Below, piece after piece: positions 22,426 through 35,841 of a DNA stretch of 64,000 nucleotides (position 1 is its first letter; the number at the start of each line of letters is the position of its first letter). The translations under genes were made by a program, and so were the position numbers. A model generated the notes under the pieces. It was given only the letters and a program-made list of their open reading frames with translations. It searched no databases and was not told where the DNA came from. The stretch is from Hymenoscyphus infarciens (Eukaryota; Ascomycota; Leotiomycetes; Helotiales; Helotiaceae): the NCBI GenBank assembly GCA_001414345.1, contig LLCB01000242.1:27990-91989 (forward strand), read 5' to 3'.

Positions 22426-22686
22426 CTCGGTATCCTAAGGTGTTCTGATCTTGTGCGCGACGATCGCCGTGGAGGCTCGATAGCTTCTTGTTGTGTGGGA
22501 GTGGTACTGTAGGGAAAGGCTTGGTGGTGTGAAGTTAAGGTTGTGCCTGAGAACGCAAGGCCAGGGACAAGGCTTTGCGCAAGGCCGAAAGTATATTGGG
22601 CGGTTCGTCGCGTGCGGCCCTGGGCTTGAATAACCTGACCTGAAGCGCGGAACCATTCACGCCCACTTGTCCCAATCAACAACACA
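22426..22686. promoter_or_regulatory. 261-bp bidirectional promoter
   Basis: The start codons of the THOC1-guanylate kinase gene (minus) and the Aquarius gene (plus) are 261 bp apart, head to head, with no room for two separate large promoters. GC-rich with no clear TATA box, as is common for housekeeping fungal genes. Frames crossing it on the minus strand (up to 117 residues) have no family feature. Confidence 0.7.
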
Positions 22687-25600
22687 ATGGCGCCGAGGAA
22701 AACGAAGACCAGCGCTGCCATTCACAAGGAGAAGGTTGAGGAAAGCGGACCAGCGGAGGTAGAGGTGCAGGGCGATGTTGGGCAGCTGGCGCAGAGGTTA
22801 TGGCAGAAGCGATCAACAAAAAAGCCTGCGACGACGAAAGTAAAAGTCAAGGACATATCGGAGATTTGGGAGTTGTTAGAGAAGGAAAGCTTCGCATTCA
22901 AGATTCTTTTGTCGCTGGAGAATCTGCAGATCTTAGAGAGGTATGCCTCATTGTTCGACCTACTTTGATGTTGACCATACTGACTGTGAGCCTAGTTATC
23001 TATGGCCGGGCTACAACGAGGACTCATCGAACTTCCACGTCATATTGATTGTTTTGATCACAAACGTCAAAACCCGAGAGCATCTGCAAACATGGGGTAG
23101 GCTTCATTGGGTGTTGTTTTGCGCTTTTATACTAATCAATGGCTATAGATATATTTGCGGACAACGCTCCCGAGTTCTCAACCCTATTCCGTCGAATACT
23201 GTCCATGACCTTGGACTTCACACTTTCCGCTACGATCCGAACACACCTTCTCTCGTTTATAATCAGCGCATTTCAGTCATTGGACAGTGGGATAGTAAGG
23301 AAGGAATGCGCCCCCCTTGTGTCCATTTCAATATGGCACAACATTTCAGATGAAAAGAAGAGAGAGCGCAAACTCGACCAGAGTGTGCAATTACGGAAGG
23401 CTTGGAGAGCTGCTGCCAAAAGATATGATGCTGCGGATGATACGGTGAAACCTCGATTGCGATTTGAACGCTCTTGGCTCTTCACATTAATACTCGATTT
23501 CTTTAACCAGCTTTACAGCGAGAAAAGCAAGCCAGGTACGAGCATTACCGATACAGAAAAAGTCCAAGCTAACAATCTCTGTAGATGATATCCTTTATTG
23601 CGAACGGTTTGTTGAATTCCTCTCCGATTTGCAGAGCCAGCTGCCAACGAGGAGATATGTCAACACCCTCCTCCAGGACTTGAACACCATTTCAGCTATC
23701 CGTATGTCTCCAGTTTTCAATGACGAAGATAACGGACTAGTGAGAGATTTATATTCCTTACTCAAGCATTATACGTACTTTTCTATAGACGACTTCACCG
23801 GAATCCAGCATTCCCGCACAGAGGCGTACGAGCGGCATTGTGCCACGCTGGCTTCGCTCCAGCGAGTGTCTCTCAAACACTTCAAGGAGAAGCTGACTGT
23901 TCTTGCGTTGTCCAATTACGGCTCAATTGACAGGCGCACAGAGCTTGAGGATCATCTGAGAGCACTCTCCGATGCCGAAATTTCTGAATTATGCAGCCTA
24001 CTCGAATTTCGGACATCATATCCAGAGTCTACAAAGGTTGTCACTGACCGCCAATTTCTTACCGAAGTTCTCCTTTCTGGACACGAGAAGCGGAAAACAT
24101 TTCAGGAGACAGCACGTGACCTGAGCGTGTTGCCAACTGAGCTTACACTCTTTGAGCCTGCGTTGTTAAGAAACGACAATTACGATGGATCGCAACCTCT
24201 CGCTATTCCAAAGCTCAACCTGCAATACCTCACAGTTGGAGATTTCCTCTGGAGATCATTTATCCTCCATCGTTGTGAATCGTTTTACGAGATTCGAAAA
24301 CATGTTGAAGACACTATCAAGAGACTACGGCCAACTATGGGCCGAAACGGGCAGACTACATTTGATGGGTTTTCCAAGATGGCTTTGCCTATCACAAAAC
24401 CTGCGTAGGTTCTTAAATATATCCCCTTATGACATATCTGACATGATTTTAGTATAATGGAAGTAGTGCCAGCTCTTGTTGGCGATGATAAGCCAGCTGC
24501 CATCCGCGCCGAAATCACTTTAGACGTCAGTCGTTTATCAGACAACATTCGAAGAGAATGGGATCAATTCCGTCAAAACGACGTGATATTTCTGTTGGCT
24601 GTGCAAGCCCCAAATGACTCCAAAATGGTTACCAATGGTAGTGTTGCAACTTCCGATGCACAACGTATAGGTCTTAAATATCTCCGAGCCGCCGAAGTCA
24701 CCCAAGTGCTGGACGACAAAGGTCGCATGCTAAGGGATCAGAACGGCCAGAATAATGGACGTGCCCACATAAGGCGTCTCCAGGTGAAGCTGGACGCAGC
24801 TATGTACAAAGAGGATATGGAGCGCGTGGCTCAAGGCAAACCAAACATATATGAAAGTATAAACTTGGTTGTGCGCCGCAGAGGTGGCGAGAATAACTTC
24901 AAACCAATCTTAGAGTCCATTCGCAGTTTAACCTTATCCGACGTTCCTTTGGCCTCTTGGCTCCATGAAGTATTTTTAGGTTACGGAGATCCAGCCGGAG
25001 CAACTTATACGCATCTCTCAAATCGAATAAAACAGGTAGACTACCGCGATACTTTCCTTGACTGGCAACATCTGGTAGAAAGCTTGCCTGGGAAAACCGT
25101 CGAGCCTGGATTTGATGTGGAAGGAAGCTTTGGCCCTCCATATGTCCTTCAGTCGGTTTCCAAGGTAGCTGAAGCGCCGACCAAGAAGCCTTCCAAAAAG
25201 AGACGCCGGGATGCAGAGCCAGTTCCTCAAGAGGTAGAATCGCAACCCGTTGAAGTAGGAACTTATAAGCCAGCAAACACTGGACCTTACCCAATGGATG
25301 CACCAAAACTGAATCAAATTCGGTTTACGCCGGCACAGGTTGATGCGATTATCTCTGGAACACAACCCGGACTGACTGTTATTGTTGGACCACCCGGAAC
25401 TGGCAAGACGGATGTCGCAACCCAAATCATCAACAACATATATCACAACTTCCCAAACCAACGAACACTCCTCATTGCCCACAGCAATCAAGCTTTGAAC
25501 CAGTTATTTCAGAAAATTGTTGCCTTGGATATCGACGAGCGCCATCTATTGAGATTGGGCCATGGAGAGGAAGAGTTGGATACTGAGGCTAATTTCAGCA

Positions 25601-27227
25601 AGCACGGTCGTGTCGAGTCCTTCCTCGAGAATCGAGATGGTTACTTGAGAGAGGTCGACAGACTGGCAGCAAACTTTAACGCTCCTGGTGCGCATGGTAG
25701 TTCTGCTGAAACTGCTGGTTATTTCAACTCGGTCTACGTGGAACCGGCTTGGACGAAGTTTGAAGAATTTACCAAAACAGCAGATGCAACCCCAGAAACC
25801 ATCATGGGTGCATTCCCATTTTACAACTACTTCTCAAACGCCCCCCAACCACTTTTCCCACCTAATGCCAGCAAAGACACAATTCTTGACATCGCGAACG
25901 GTTGCTATCATCATGTTTCAAAGATCTTCACCGAACTTGCTGATGTAAGGCCATTCGAGATCTTGCGCCGCGATCGTGACCGATCAAATTATCTCCTTAT
26001 CAAGGAAGCACGAATTATTGCCATGACCTCAACCCATGCAGCAATGAGAAGACAAGAAATTGCTTCCCTTGGTTTTCACTATGATAACGTGGTGATGGAG
26101 GAAGCAGCTCAGATCACGGAGATTGAGAATTTCATTCCATTGGCATTACAGAATCCCAAAAAGGGTGAAATGCCGTTGCAACGCGTCATCCTCTGTGGTG
26201 ATCATTTCCAAAATTCCCCCGTTATCCAAAATCTCGCTTTCCGTCAATACGCCAACCTCGAGCAGTCTCTTTTCTCTCGACTGGTGCGTCTTGGTGTTCC
26301 GACTATCAATCTCGACCAGCAAGGTCGTGCCAGACCTTCAATAGCCGCATTGTACTCGTGGCGATATGAGAATCTGGGCAATCTACCTCTCGTCTCGTCT
26401 CTACCTGAATTTCAAGAAGCCAATGCTGGGTTCAAGTACGACTACCAGTTCATTCAAGTTGATGATTACAAAGGCAAGGGAGAATCAGAGCCAACACCAC
26501 ATTTCATCCAAAACCTCGGAGAAGCAGAGTACGCTGTAGCGATTTACCAATACATGCGACTTCTCGGCTATCCCGCAGAGAAGATATCGATACTAGCAAC
26601 CTATGCCGGTCAACGAGCTCTTATCAAAGATGTTCTAACCCACAGATGTGCAAAGAACCCACTATTCGGCCTGCCTAAGATCGTCACAACGGTTGACAAA
26701 TATCAGGGAGAGCAGAACGATTGTATGTATCGCAACCTTGAATTCACGAACCTTACTAACATTACTTAGATGTTATTCTCTCGTTGACTCGCACATCTCG
26801 TGTTGGATATCTCCGTGATATCCGTCGTCTCACAGTCGCTCTCTCGCGAGCTCGTTTAGGCTTATACATCCTCGGTCGGCGGGAAGTTTTCGAGTCTTGC
26901 TTCGAGTTGCGTCAAGCATTCGATCTTCTCTTAGCAAGGCCTGATAAATTACAACTCGTCACTGGGGAGTTGTTTCCCAGTCAAAGAATCCTTGCTGAAG
27001 AGGAGGGGTTAGATGTACCCGGGCAGGTGCAGATGGAAAATGTAGAACATCTGGGACGATATGTCTTTGAAATGACCAAATCGAAAGTGGATCAAGTCAG
27101 AGCTCAACAAGGTCTCCCCGAAGTGGAACTTGAAGTCGTACCAATGGAAACGGAGCTGGAGCATATACCAGAAGAAGGAGATGAGGATGTTGAGGCAATG
27201 AAGGATGGGTTTGAGGCCGAGGAATAA
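22687..27227 (+). CDS. cwf11: Intron-binding protein Aquarius / Cwf11
   Basis: Exons 22687..22940, 22996..23096, 23149..23535, 23585..24404, 24453..26722 and 26770..27227 give 1429 residues, near the usual length. The N-terminal half is the helical ARM-like region (YLWPGYNEDSSNFHVILIVL, HNISDEKKRERKLDQ, FDDFTGIQHSR-like). The C-terminal half is the SF1 helicase core: Walker A GPPGTGKT at about 833-840, EEAAQ at about 1070, DQQGRARPSIA, then YQGEQND and VALSRARLGLYILG. Aquarius binds the intron upstream of the branch site in the catalytic spliceosome and helps recruit later factors. After residue 1380 there is an acidic tail. All five introns show good branch sites, e.g. CTGAC and ACTAAT. A basic bipartite stretch (KKPSKKRRRDAEP, about residues 768-780) resembles a nuclear localisation signal. 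Confidence 0.95.
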
Positions 27228-30200
27228 TTGGACGTGTGGACGGTGCATTGCTTCGGCGTTTTGTATGATAATGTGATTATTATGTTACATACCCCAAATT
27301 GGTTTATGAACGAATGGAACGGGTTGGGTTATGAAATGAATGGGGCTAGAGTACCACCGCAATGGCAGACTTTCCATACTCTTTATTTTTTGTTTCTCGC
27401 TAGGCATGATTATGAATTACTTCCAGGTTCTAAGTCCGTTACAAATCCATCTCCTTCATATTGGTTTCCCTCGTTTGAATTTGATAATCTTGGACCTAAT
27501 CAGCACAGGAGCTGGCGGGGTTTATGGAGGATGTTGTTGCGAGCTCGAGAAATAGTGGACCCAACGGTTGACTGAGAGGGTGTGTGGAAGGTGAAATTTG
27601 CGCCTGTTAGTTTCTGGATTCTCATCATCATGTAGTGATCGAACGCTTTTTCTTGCTACACTCTTGTCCACTCTAGAACCCTAGTTTCACCTTGCGTGTC
27701 TCTGCTATTCGATTACTCTCAGAAGATAAGCTTGAATTTTGAAGGAACCCCTTCTATCACAACATATTTAGTAAGACTTGATAATATCTTGTTAGCTCCT
27801 GTTACCACTTTACAGAGAGCAGAAATATCAGAATCTCAGTAGACTAATACTCGAGAGAAACTTGAAACTTCGGAACTTTGGAACTTCGGAACTTTGGAAC
27901 TTCGGAACTTCGGAAGACTAGAGTAAACTTACTTACTAGAGGTTAAACACAACTCTAGAGTTCATCTTAGGCTATATGCCATTCTTCTTCGCTCTGAAAA
28001 ATGCGTCCACGCGAAATCGCACCTCGACCTCTTAGTAAATTCACTTCGAACAAACTACTCGTGGTTTGTAAGATGTCCAATTGCTCATTGGTCTCTCGAA
28101 AACAGCTTTATCCAACCCCTACTGTGGGATGGTTTTCTCCCTTTGCCGTCGAAACCAATTCTATTGCCGATATAAACCTTGAATTATAGGTATAGCACGA
28201 AAGTTACTAAGACCATATCACAACGAGGAAAACCAGTGGAGTTTCGATTTTTAGTTTGTATTTCTCGAGATTGTAGAGCCCGGGTGCGGTTCGCGATCAT
28301 ACTAGAATAACATTCCATTACTTTCTAGCCACTTTATTAGATCTTTGTTACTACTCTTCATAAGACTTCAAGTTCTTGTGTTTCCTTGTTTGCGGTAGTT
28401 TGAAAGAGAGTAATAAGGGGAACATGATAGTTAAGAAAGCAGTTAAGAGTAAAAAGAAAGCAAATTAGCAAGCAAGTATATATCTAGGTGGCATTTGAGA
28501 AGAACTTGGCACAACGATGGCTAATTGGAGTGAGCTATCACTTCATTGCAAGCCTCCCGCTTTACAAAGTTTCAAGCTTTGGTGTATTGTCGAAAAAGTT
28601 CTACATGTCTTTCTAAGGACGTATATTTGAAAAGGAGAAGGTTCAAAGAGATCAGAGAGAGCAAGAGAGTACTGTCAATCACAGCTGAGGAGACGAAGGA
28701 ACAAACTCCCATAAATTCCCATTCCTCTCGTTCTCTCCGGGTAATTCCAATTGTAGAGCGAGGTTCTTCTGAATCAACTCCTTGACGTCAGTAATAATTC
28801 CCCTACTTTGCACCATTGTTCGAAGGTGAGTTGCAACATCCTTGTAACAATCATAAGCGATGGCATAAACTCTAAGCCAGTAACTAGTTCACAAGATGGC
28901 CCAGGGGATACCCACAAAGCCAGGGGAGTTAAACTTTGGAGACGAACCTCTACAAGTGTTGAAGAGATAGGACGAGGAGAATCTTTCCATCACTTTCGCA
29001 GAACTTTCGCCCACTCTTCCTCTTCACAACCTTCGATATTCAAATAAATTTTCTCCTGCCATGTTAGTGGTCTAGTGAACTCTTAAATAACTCCTTCGTA
29101 TCCTAGGCATCATCCCCTCCACCTAATTATCCACCAGGAGAAGGAAAAGCCGTCGAGGGCTAAGCAGCATCCGATTAAAAGATCGGAAACACCCCTTCTA
29201 TCATTTCCTTCACCAAGTGGTAGTGGCAGTAATGAACAAACTCTAGACTTCCCTTTTACTTTATGACTTTTTATGGAATTTAACTCAAGCTTTTGCTGTC
29301 GAATTAAAATTTGTTGTCGAGAGAGCTTCATTCAACATACTTAAGTAATACTACCAACAATTATTGTATGAGAAGAAATATAATAGCTCTGTAGGGTTCT
29401 CAAAACCAGATGAGCTAGTCAGAAAAGGCGACCGGTTAGCTAACCTAACCACCAGAGACCGGAAGATGGCTGGTGCTCGTACCGTTTTCTTATGAATCTA
29501 CAAATCAGTTACGTTCTAACATGTCGACTCTATATAAAGCCCGGTATTGTTAGTTTCTCGCTGCTCCAAAGTCTGTTTAATTTTTGATTCTCTGTTTTGC
29601 TCTGTGGAAACATTTTGATAAATGAGAACTATACGATATGATACGATAGAAGAGGGGCCATATTTTTCCTACAAAAGTCTAGATTTAAGTAACAGCTCGT
29701 CTTCTTGTTAACTCGCTTAAAGTAGGTTAGAATCTTCTATGCACCTATTATTATCAAATCTACAATTTGATACTTGATTCATACTGCCTGCCCGTGGAAT
29801 ACTACAAACATGTATCAGTTTGATATTTAAAGACAAAGAATTCACGAAACTTGTATCAGCAACAAAGACTTCACCATTACTTTGTGGTCAAGAGTTCCCC
29901 AGCTCCCTCGGTAAAATTTACAAGGCTTGTTGCTTAACCAAGCATACTAAGAATTTCCACACTATCCCTAAACTTACCTCTCACACAATTTTTGTATTTA
30001 AAAATCCTACTCACTGTCGAAATAAACGCTAGTGTCAAAGGTACCACACCCAGAATTCGAAGGTAAAGACAAGTCCTGCCTGCTATCAATCCAAAATTTC
30101 GTGTCAAAATTCCAGAAGCTCAGAGACTGAACACGTACACTTGGCGGACAGAGGAAAGAAACAGGCCCTCATGCAGCAACGCAAACGCTTCTCCACTCAA

Positions 30201-31788
30201 ACTCATCTTCATTACCCATCTTGGATATGTTCATAGAAACCCCTTCCTCTGAAGTTCTCGAATACCCCGAGAGAAGGAGGAGAAGGAGTCAGTACGATAC
30301 ATATTTGCTACCAGAGAAACAAATCAGGATCTTGAACTACTCTCTATACTGATTCCTCATCTTTCTATTTCAATACCTAGTGCTCTCTAGACTTCCTTGT
30401 TATACTTCAAAACATATCAAAGTAGTCTTCCAAAACTCGTGGTATAGATGTACAAGCCTATCAACAATCCAGCAGGTTCTGACAAATACCCGAAGCTTTT
30501 GACAACACGATACTACCACAAAGATGATCGCGAACTCGACAGTGACAATTTCTTTAGGCCGAGGCTCGGAAAGCAAGACTTAGTATCCTATTTTAACCCT
30601 GGCATTTTCTGTTAAATATGTTATTTCACCGTCGAAAGAAAATCTGTCTTCGAAAATCCCTGAGTTTAGAAGTCTTTACTCGATACCACTGTTCTCATCT
30701 TCTTCGAAAAAGGTCGTATAGGCAGAACTCCTCAACTTCAGATAGAGTATCACACCAGGGGGGGAAAAGGACCATACACACAACCTAGGCAAGCTTCTCC
30801 AAGGTTTTCTTCTCGTTGTGGTTGTGCAGTTCTTAATCGTAAGTTTGAAGTCCTAAGATCCAGCAGCCTATTTTGGAAATCTGGAAATTGTAGATGAGAC
30901 TCCTTGAATTTCTTCCTTTCCCAAATCTATATTTACAAACGTGATTTTCATACGCTTTGATCATCCAAGTAACACGTATTCCTGCAATCAGCTCAAGTGC
31001 TTCTCGAAGCCCAGTCAAGCAGTAAGAATCTATACCCCTCCAATACTTCACGAGGCTTAGCTACGATCTTTACTGTAATTTCCAGTATATATATATTACA
31101 ATAGACGTGCTTGCTAAAAACAGTAAGTACTTGAAGGCCGATTGTCAAAGAAACAAGATTACAGAGGAGAGTCGTGTGGCTGTCGAGAAGACAAGGAGGT
31201 TAAGCAATAGAATTAGAGGCTTCTGAAACAAGTATAAGAGTTTCAAGAACCCCGGCCTGATACCAAGAAGCTGAAAAAGGAGTTAGAAGGAATATACTAA
31301 TTTACTGTCGAAGTGGAAGCTATTGTCGAATGTCCATATGGTTACCTACTGTGAGGATTAATAAGCCGGAAGAGATGAATACTTAGCAGCTCTGAAATTG
31401 CCTCTGAAAAACTTGTTAGTGAAAACAATGAGTTCCTTCATATTAGCTTTTGGCTGAAGGCTCAAAGGTCTGAACGAACAGGGTGCTGCGCGTTTCTGGT
31501 ATTGTCTCTTAAAGATCGAAACATCGAAGGAACTAAATACCCAACAGCATACGTAAGGATTGTTCTTCGTTCTTGAACTTCTTCTTTTATTCACGCAAAA
31601 GTAATTTGACTGAAACTCATCATGAGGTCTATAAAATGCGATAGGTTTCTCCAAATAGCCTAATTGAGCAGTGTGTATTGAATTGCAATCCTGTTGGTAC
31701 AATAATGAGAACGCCCAAAACACCAAGACTCATCTATTCCCAAGACCTCTTACCCCACGTCTCAAGAGCTACTCCATCGCTAGAAAAC
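27228..31788. other. 4.6-kb gene-free region
   Basis: No frame over 125 residues and no recognised protein motif on either strand. Base composition is less AT-rich than the block at 15 kb. It holds a short tandem repeat at 27865..27915 and, from about 28.0 to 31.4 kb, many GTCGAA or GTCGAG hexamers at irregular spacing. TATATAAAG at about 29530 is promoter-like. It could be an old degraded transposon; no terminal repeats were found. Confidence 0.5.
27865..27915 (+). repeat. Short tandem repeat of (GGAACTTC/GGAACTTT)
   Basis: About five 8-bp units, GGAACTTC alternating with GGAACTTT. Confidence 0.8.
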
Positions 31789-34560
31789 CTAAAATCCAAA
31801 GCCCAAACTCTGATAAGAGTTCATTTCCGGTTCCAAGACATTTTGTAAGATATCCCAATCATCCTATTTCGAAAATTAGTCTCTCGTCAAGTTTGATTGC
31901 GAACCAAGAACACATAGAGCCACCTACCCAAGTAAGCTGATCCGTCGGAATATTAAAAGCATCAAAGTCGTTAAAATCAAACGGCACATCCCCATCCCCA
32001 GCTTCAAATCCGGTATTCGAACCCATCGCAAAAGGAGTTTCATAAGCAGAAGCATTACTCATCGGTGAAGGCTCGAAAGCCTGGGTATTTGGCGTCCTGG
32101 AGTACAATTTCTCAAATTTGGAAACCATCCCCTCAAAAGGGCCACCGGGTTTCTTCGCCATCTTCTTGAAAATAAGTCTCAACGCCTCAGCACCCCTCTT
32201 CGCATCCCGACTCTTTCCGCTCAACACCTCCCACACCTTCCAGCCCTGCATCATTGCATCGATAATCGTTTCTCTCCCCTCCCTCTCATCCAACACATCC
32301 CTACAAGGACCAACCACCTCGCCCTCCTCAAGTGTCCGATTGACATCTAGACATAGAATGGTGGTCCCGACGAGGAATTCGTGGTTTATCATACTAGTCA
32401 TTTTCCATCTATCCTCCGATAACCTCCCACCTGGTTCCATCTCTTCGTTCAGCGTATATTGATGGCGAAGGAGTTGTACCGCACTAGCGAGACATTCGTG
32501 GCGTGATTTTTTGAAGGCCGGAGAGGTCCGGCCTAGTGTCATGTAGGAACGATGTAAATTGCATCGCGCCGAGTGGAAGGTGACATCGAATGATATACGA
32601 CACATTAGAAGATCAGAGGGGTCGGTAACACTCTGTGTCATGGTTTTGAATTGGTATGGTGGTGGGAGATTTGCTTTTACCTCGCATAACTTTGTGTCCA
32701 GGCGGGCGATTTCAGAGTAGGGCGTTTGTTTGGTATAGGCTGTGAGATCTACGATCGTGGCGTAGACAACGAGTAGTGTGTTCTTGACAGTGATGGAGAG
32801 CATGGGGGTGATTTCTGTGACTGGGCGGGAAGGCGGAATTTCGAGACTGTGCTCGTGAAAATCGGCGTCCATCAGGTTTCGTGGTTCAGCGGTGTCAGAG
32901 ATTTCTTCTCGGAGCATGCGAGGTAGACCGGTTTGATGGGAGACGGCTACATCGACGCCCTTGACCATAGCCCATGTTCTTCGTCGCATCTCAACTTGAT
33001 ATGGAGATAGATTTGGCATATGGGATCCGTCGCGGTGGTATCCCATACGCATGGAAATCCGGACGACGATTCCGAGTAGTATGTAAGTTCCTATTTATTA
33101 AGAGCTCGTAGTCAGTTCAATTCTTTGAAAGGAGTTGTTTCGGGAGAAGCAAGGTTGTTTCTTGTCACCCGAAACGACTGGAATAAGAATAAAACTGCTC
33201 CAAAACTTTGGGCTTACCTATCTGTGCATCTTGCTTTTCGAAATGTTCCACTGCCAAGTAAAGAAGAAGAGTCTGTATGGTGTACGGTGGCGATTTGGTG
33301 TACTTTGCGAGAATCAAACATTGTACAATCTTTTCTTTGTACTTTTGGATCGTGATTCGTGGCTCTTCTGTCAAGGGGTAGAGTATATTGCTTGCTAAAG
33401 GGTTGTTTTCTTGAGTAATTCTCTGAAAGTTAACAGCAAGACACATTATCGTGTAAAGAAGGCCAATCCACATTGTCGGGGCTTCCGAGGGGTTTTGCCA
33501 GAAACTTTCATACTAGGACAACAGTTAGTTCTTCGATGCAAGATGTAGAGGCAACATATTCTTACTTCCTTGAGAAAGGTAAATCGATGGAGTACCACTG
33601 TTGGCGTCAGTATGTATTTGCATTTTACAAACATGGGGCAATACCCCTACCAGGTGCCATATCCAGCGAGTTGAAGTACTTTGAAACCAATCTATCAACA
33701 ACATTTCTCGATGGGAGTGCTGAAAGTATTTCTTGCTTGGTTGCATGATTGTTGCGTCCAAACAGCAGCATAGGTGTCTCGTGCGAATCATTTTGTATCT
33801 CTGGAGTAATTTCTTGGACTGGTACTGGATCTTCTTCGAACTCATCTTTCAATTCAGATATCTAACGGCCGGGTTAGCAGTGTTCATTAAAGACGGCAGA
33901 GGTGGGGGAAGGCCATGCATAAAAATTATAGATTGATCACTACAAAAACATGTTGAAAACGTGAAATTCCTGGAAGATAAGACACTCACTCCATCAAGAA
34001 TCGCGGTCCAATGTGCATTGTCCACATACTTCGTACCCGTATTTTCTAGAGTGATTCGACCAAAGTTATCTGCCAATGACTCTGGATTATCACTCTCTAA
34101 TTCCATAACCTCAGACTGTAGTTTTTCTTTGGTGTCATTTGCTAACTCGGGCGGTTGTTGAACCCCCTTTGAGGCCGTTACTTTGGCCATTAGCGAAACA
34201 ACCATATCCTCAAGTTGGCTAATTTTGTTCTGTATATTGCTGCTTTGAGTGTTTTGTGACGACCTGGCTGCCGTGGATCTAGGCCTTGGGGTATTCTGTA
34301 TATATGTGCATGTATGAGCTGTTCCCCGACCTATGCAAGAACGGCATGGTTGATTGCGGTCACATTTCAACCTATGATGGGTATTAGTCTGGGAGAATTT
34401 GAATCCAAGGGGAGCTTTACTTTTTGCTTCGACAGAGAGTGCAAGAAAATTGAGTTTTCTCACGCCGACGGACTGGTTTTGGTGCAGGTTGTAAGCTAGA
34501 TGGAGTAGGCGAATCATCCTGCCCCTCAACTGGAGTTGTTGCGGTTGAGAAAGTTGACAT
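31789..34560 (-). CDS. Zn2Cys6 fungal transcription factor
   Basis: Seven exons: 34560..34421, 34371..33990, 33861..33651, 33597..33566, 33512..33218, 33090..31928 and 31863..31789, giving 765 residues. The zinc cluster has all six cysteines (Cys40, 43, 50, 56, 59, 68: CTLCRSKKLKCDRNQPC then SC and TC), split by intron 1. A short coiled coil (NKISQLEDMVVSLM, about 94-107) should mediate dimerisation. The middle region is the fungal-specific transcription factor domain: IGLLYTIMCLAVNFQ, then GIVVRISMRMGYHRDGSH and PYQVEMRRRTWAMV. The last exon restores a TWDDWDILQNVLEP ending; without it the protein would read into intron sequence (VGGSMCSW). Exon 4 is only 32 nt but keeps the frame. Targets cannot be told. 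Neighbours are unrelated, so there is no cluster context. Confidence 0.9.
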
Positions 34561-35841
34561 GTCGCAAGTGGGGCTTGGAATTGAGGGGTATAGAATTTCA
34601 GAGGTCTTGAAAGAATATTTGTGGCACTAGTATTGGGTTGAAAGGTTCGATATTAATGGAGATGTAGATAGAAAGAGAATGCCCCTGGATGGGAACAGGT
34701 AGTCGAGAATCACTCCTCGTTCAACGGGGCTGCTTTATATTGCCCGAAGAAGAAAGTAACGAGATGTGGATACTTGGCATGGAAGAAGCGTTAGTAGATT
34801 ACAAAGTGTTTGTAGAAAGGGAAAGAGTACGCAGAGGATATTTTGAGAAATGTACGGGCGTCAGCAGGAAGAGACGAGGTGTGATCCTCCACCCCGAATG
34901 TCCACCAATCAGATCGTAGGAAATGGGCCTGAGTATGGGCTGACCTCAACCAGCGAGCAGTTTGCTCACGTTACACTTGTAACTTTTGAAATTCTACCAT
35001 GAACTGATTAGGGCGAATAATGTCATGAACTGAGGAAGTACGAGATGTTGTAAACTACTAATTACACCTCCTTGACCCCCAAGCAGCAAGCGCGGAGCTC
35101 CCGTTCGTTTTGTCGGTACGAAACGACGCAAAGTAGATACTATAGAAGTGAAAGACAATGCAGAAAAGTGGTTCGAAAATGACCTATCTCTTGGCGGATC
35201 TTAAAGTAATTAATCTAGATTTATTAATATAGCATTTATATAAAAGAAAACTAGCTTTTAGAAAAAAGAGTAAATTATATCTTGTGATTTCTATTTACTA
35301 TTTATATCAGGAGCCGGTTATCGATAATTTATCGATATAAAAGTATCGGTGCCCAAGTCTGAATCCAAAACATGGGCCTAGATATCTGTGAGTCGGAACA
35401 AACGAACCTGAAGCTTTTACTGTCGCTGCTTTTATTGTCCAAAGAGACGCCGATTTACAAAAGGTGCACCTTTCATCTACACTTTAAAGTCCGCGCGAGG
35501 TGTTTAAAATAAAGTCAATATTGGACGGAGTTCTTGATGAAACAATTAGATCTATCTTGTTTTATTATAAGAAGGGTGAATGGTATTTTCTATTTTCTAT
35601 TTTCTATTTTCTCCCCAGGAGCTGGCGAGCTAGCGGGGACCTAGACCGGACTAGCGCCACCGAGGTTCAAAAGGAAACCGATATGATTGGCCGAACGACG
35701 ATAAAGCTGCAAGCTGGGGACCTGGCGTCACTAGAGATTGACAGCTTGCCGTCTTGACACTTCTTGTCTATTGTCACGTCAACTCACAACGACCAAGAAG
35801 AGCTACCCTGCTACAGTCGGGCTTCATCGACATTACTCAGT
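34561..35841. other. Divergent intergenic region
   Basis: This lies between the transcription factor (minus) and SEC12 (plus), so it includes both promoters. The middle (35200-35340) is AT-rich with a small palindrome, TTATCGATAATTTATCGATAA-like. A TTTTCTA repeat sits at 35585..35611. The 76-residue frame at 34689..34919 is not supported. Confidence 0.5.
35585..35611 (+). repeat. TTTTCTA heptamer repeat
   Basis: Nearly four copies of a 7-bp pyrimidine-rich unit, about 230 bp upstream of the SEC12 start codon. Confidence 0.8.

Noticed and set aside
31864..31927. Reading through the last intron of the Zn2Cys6 gene to a stop at 31859
   Set aside because: It gives VGGSMCSWFAIK, while splicing gives the acidic TWDDWD ending seen in such regulators.
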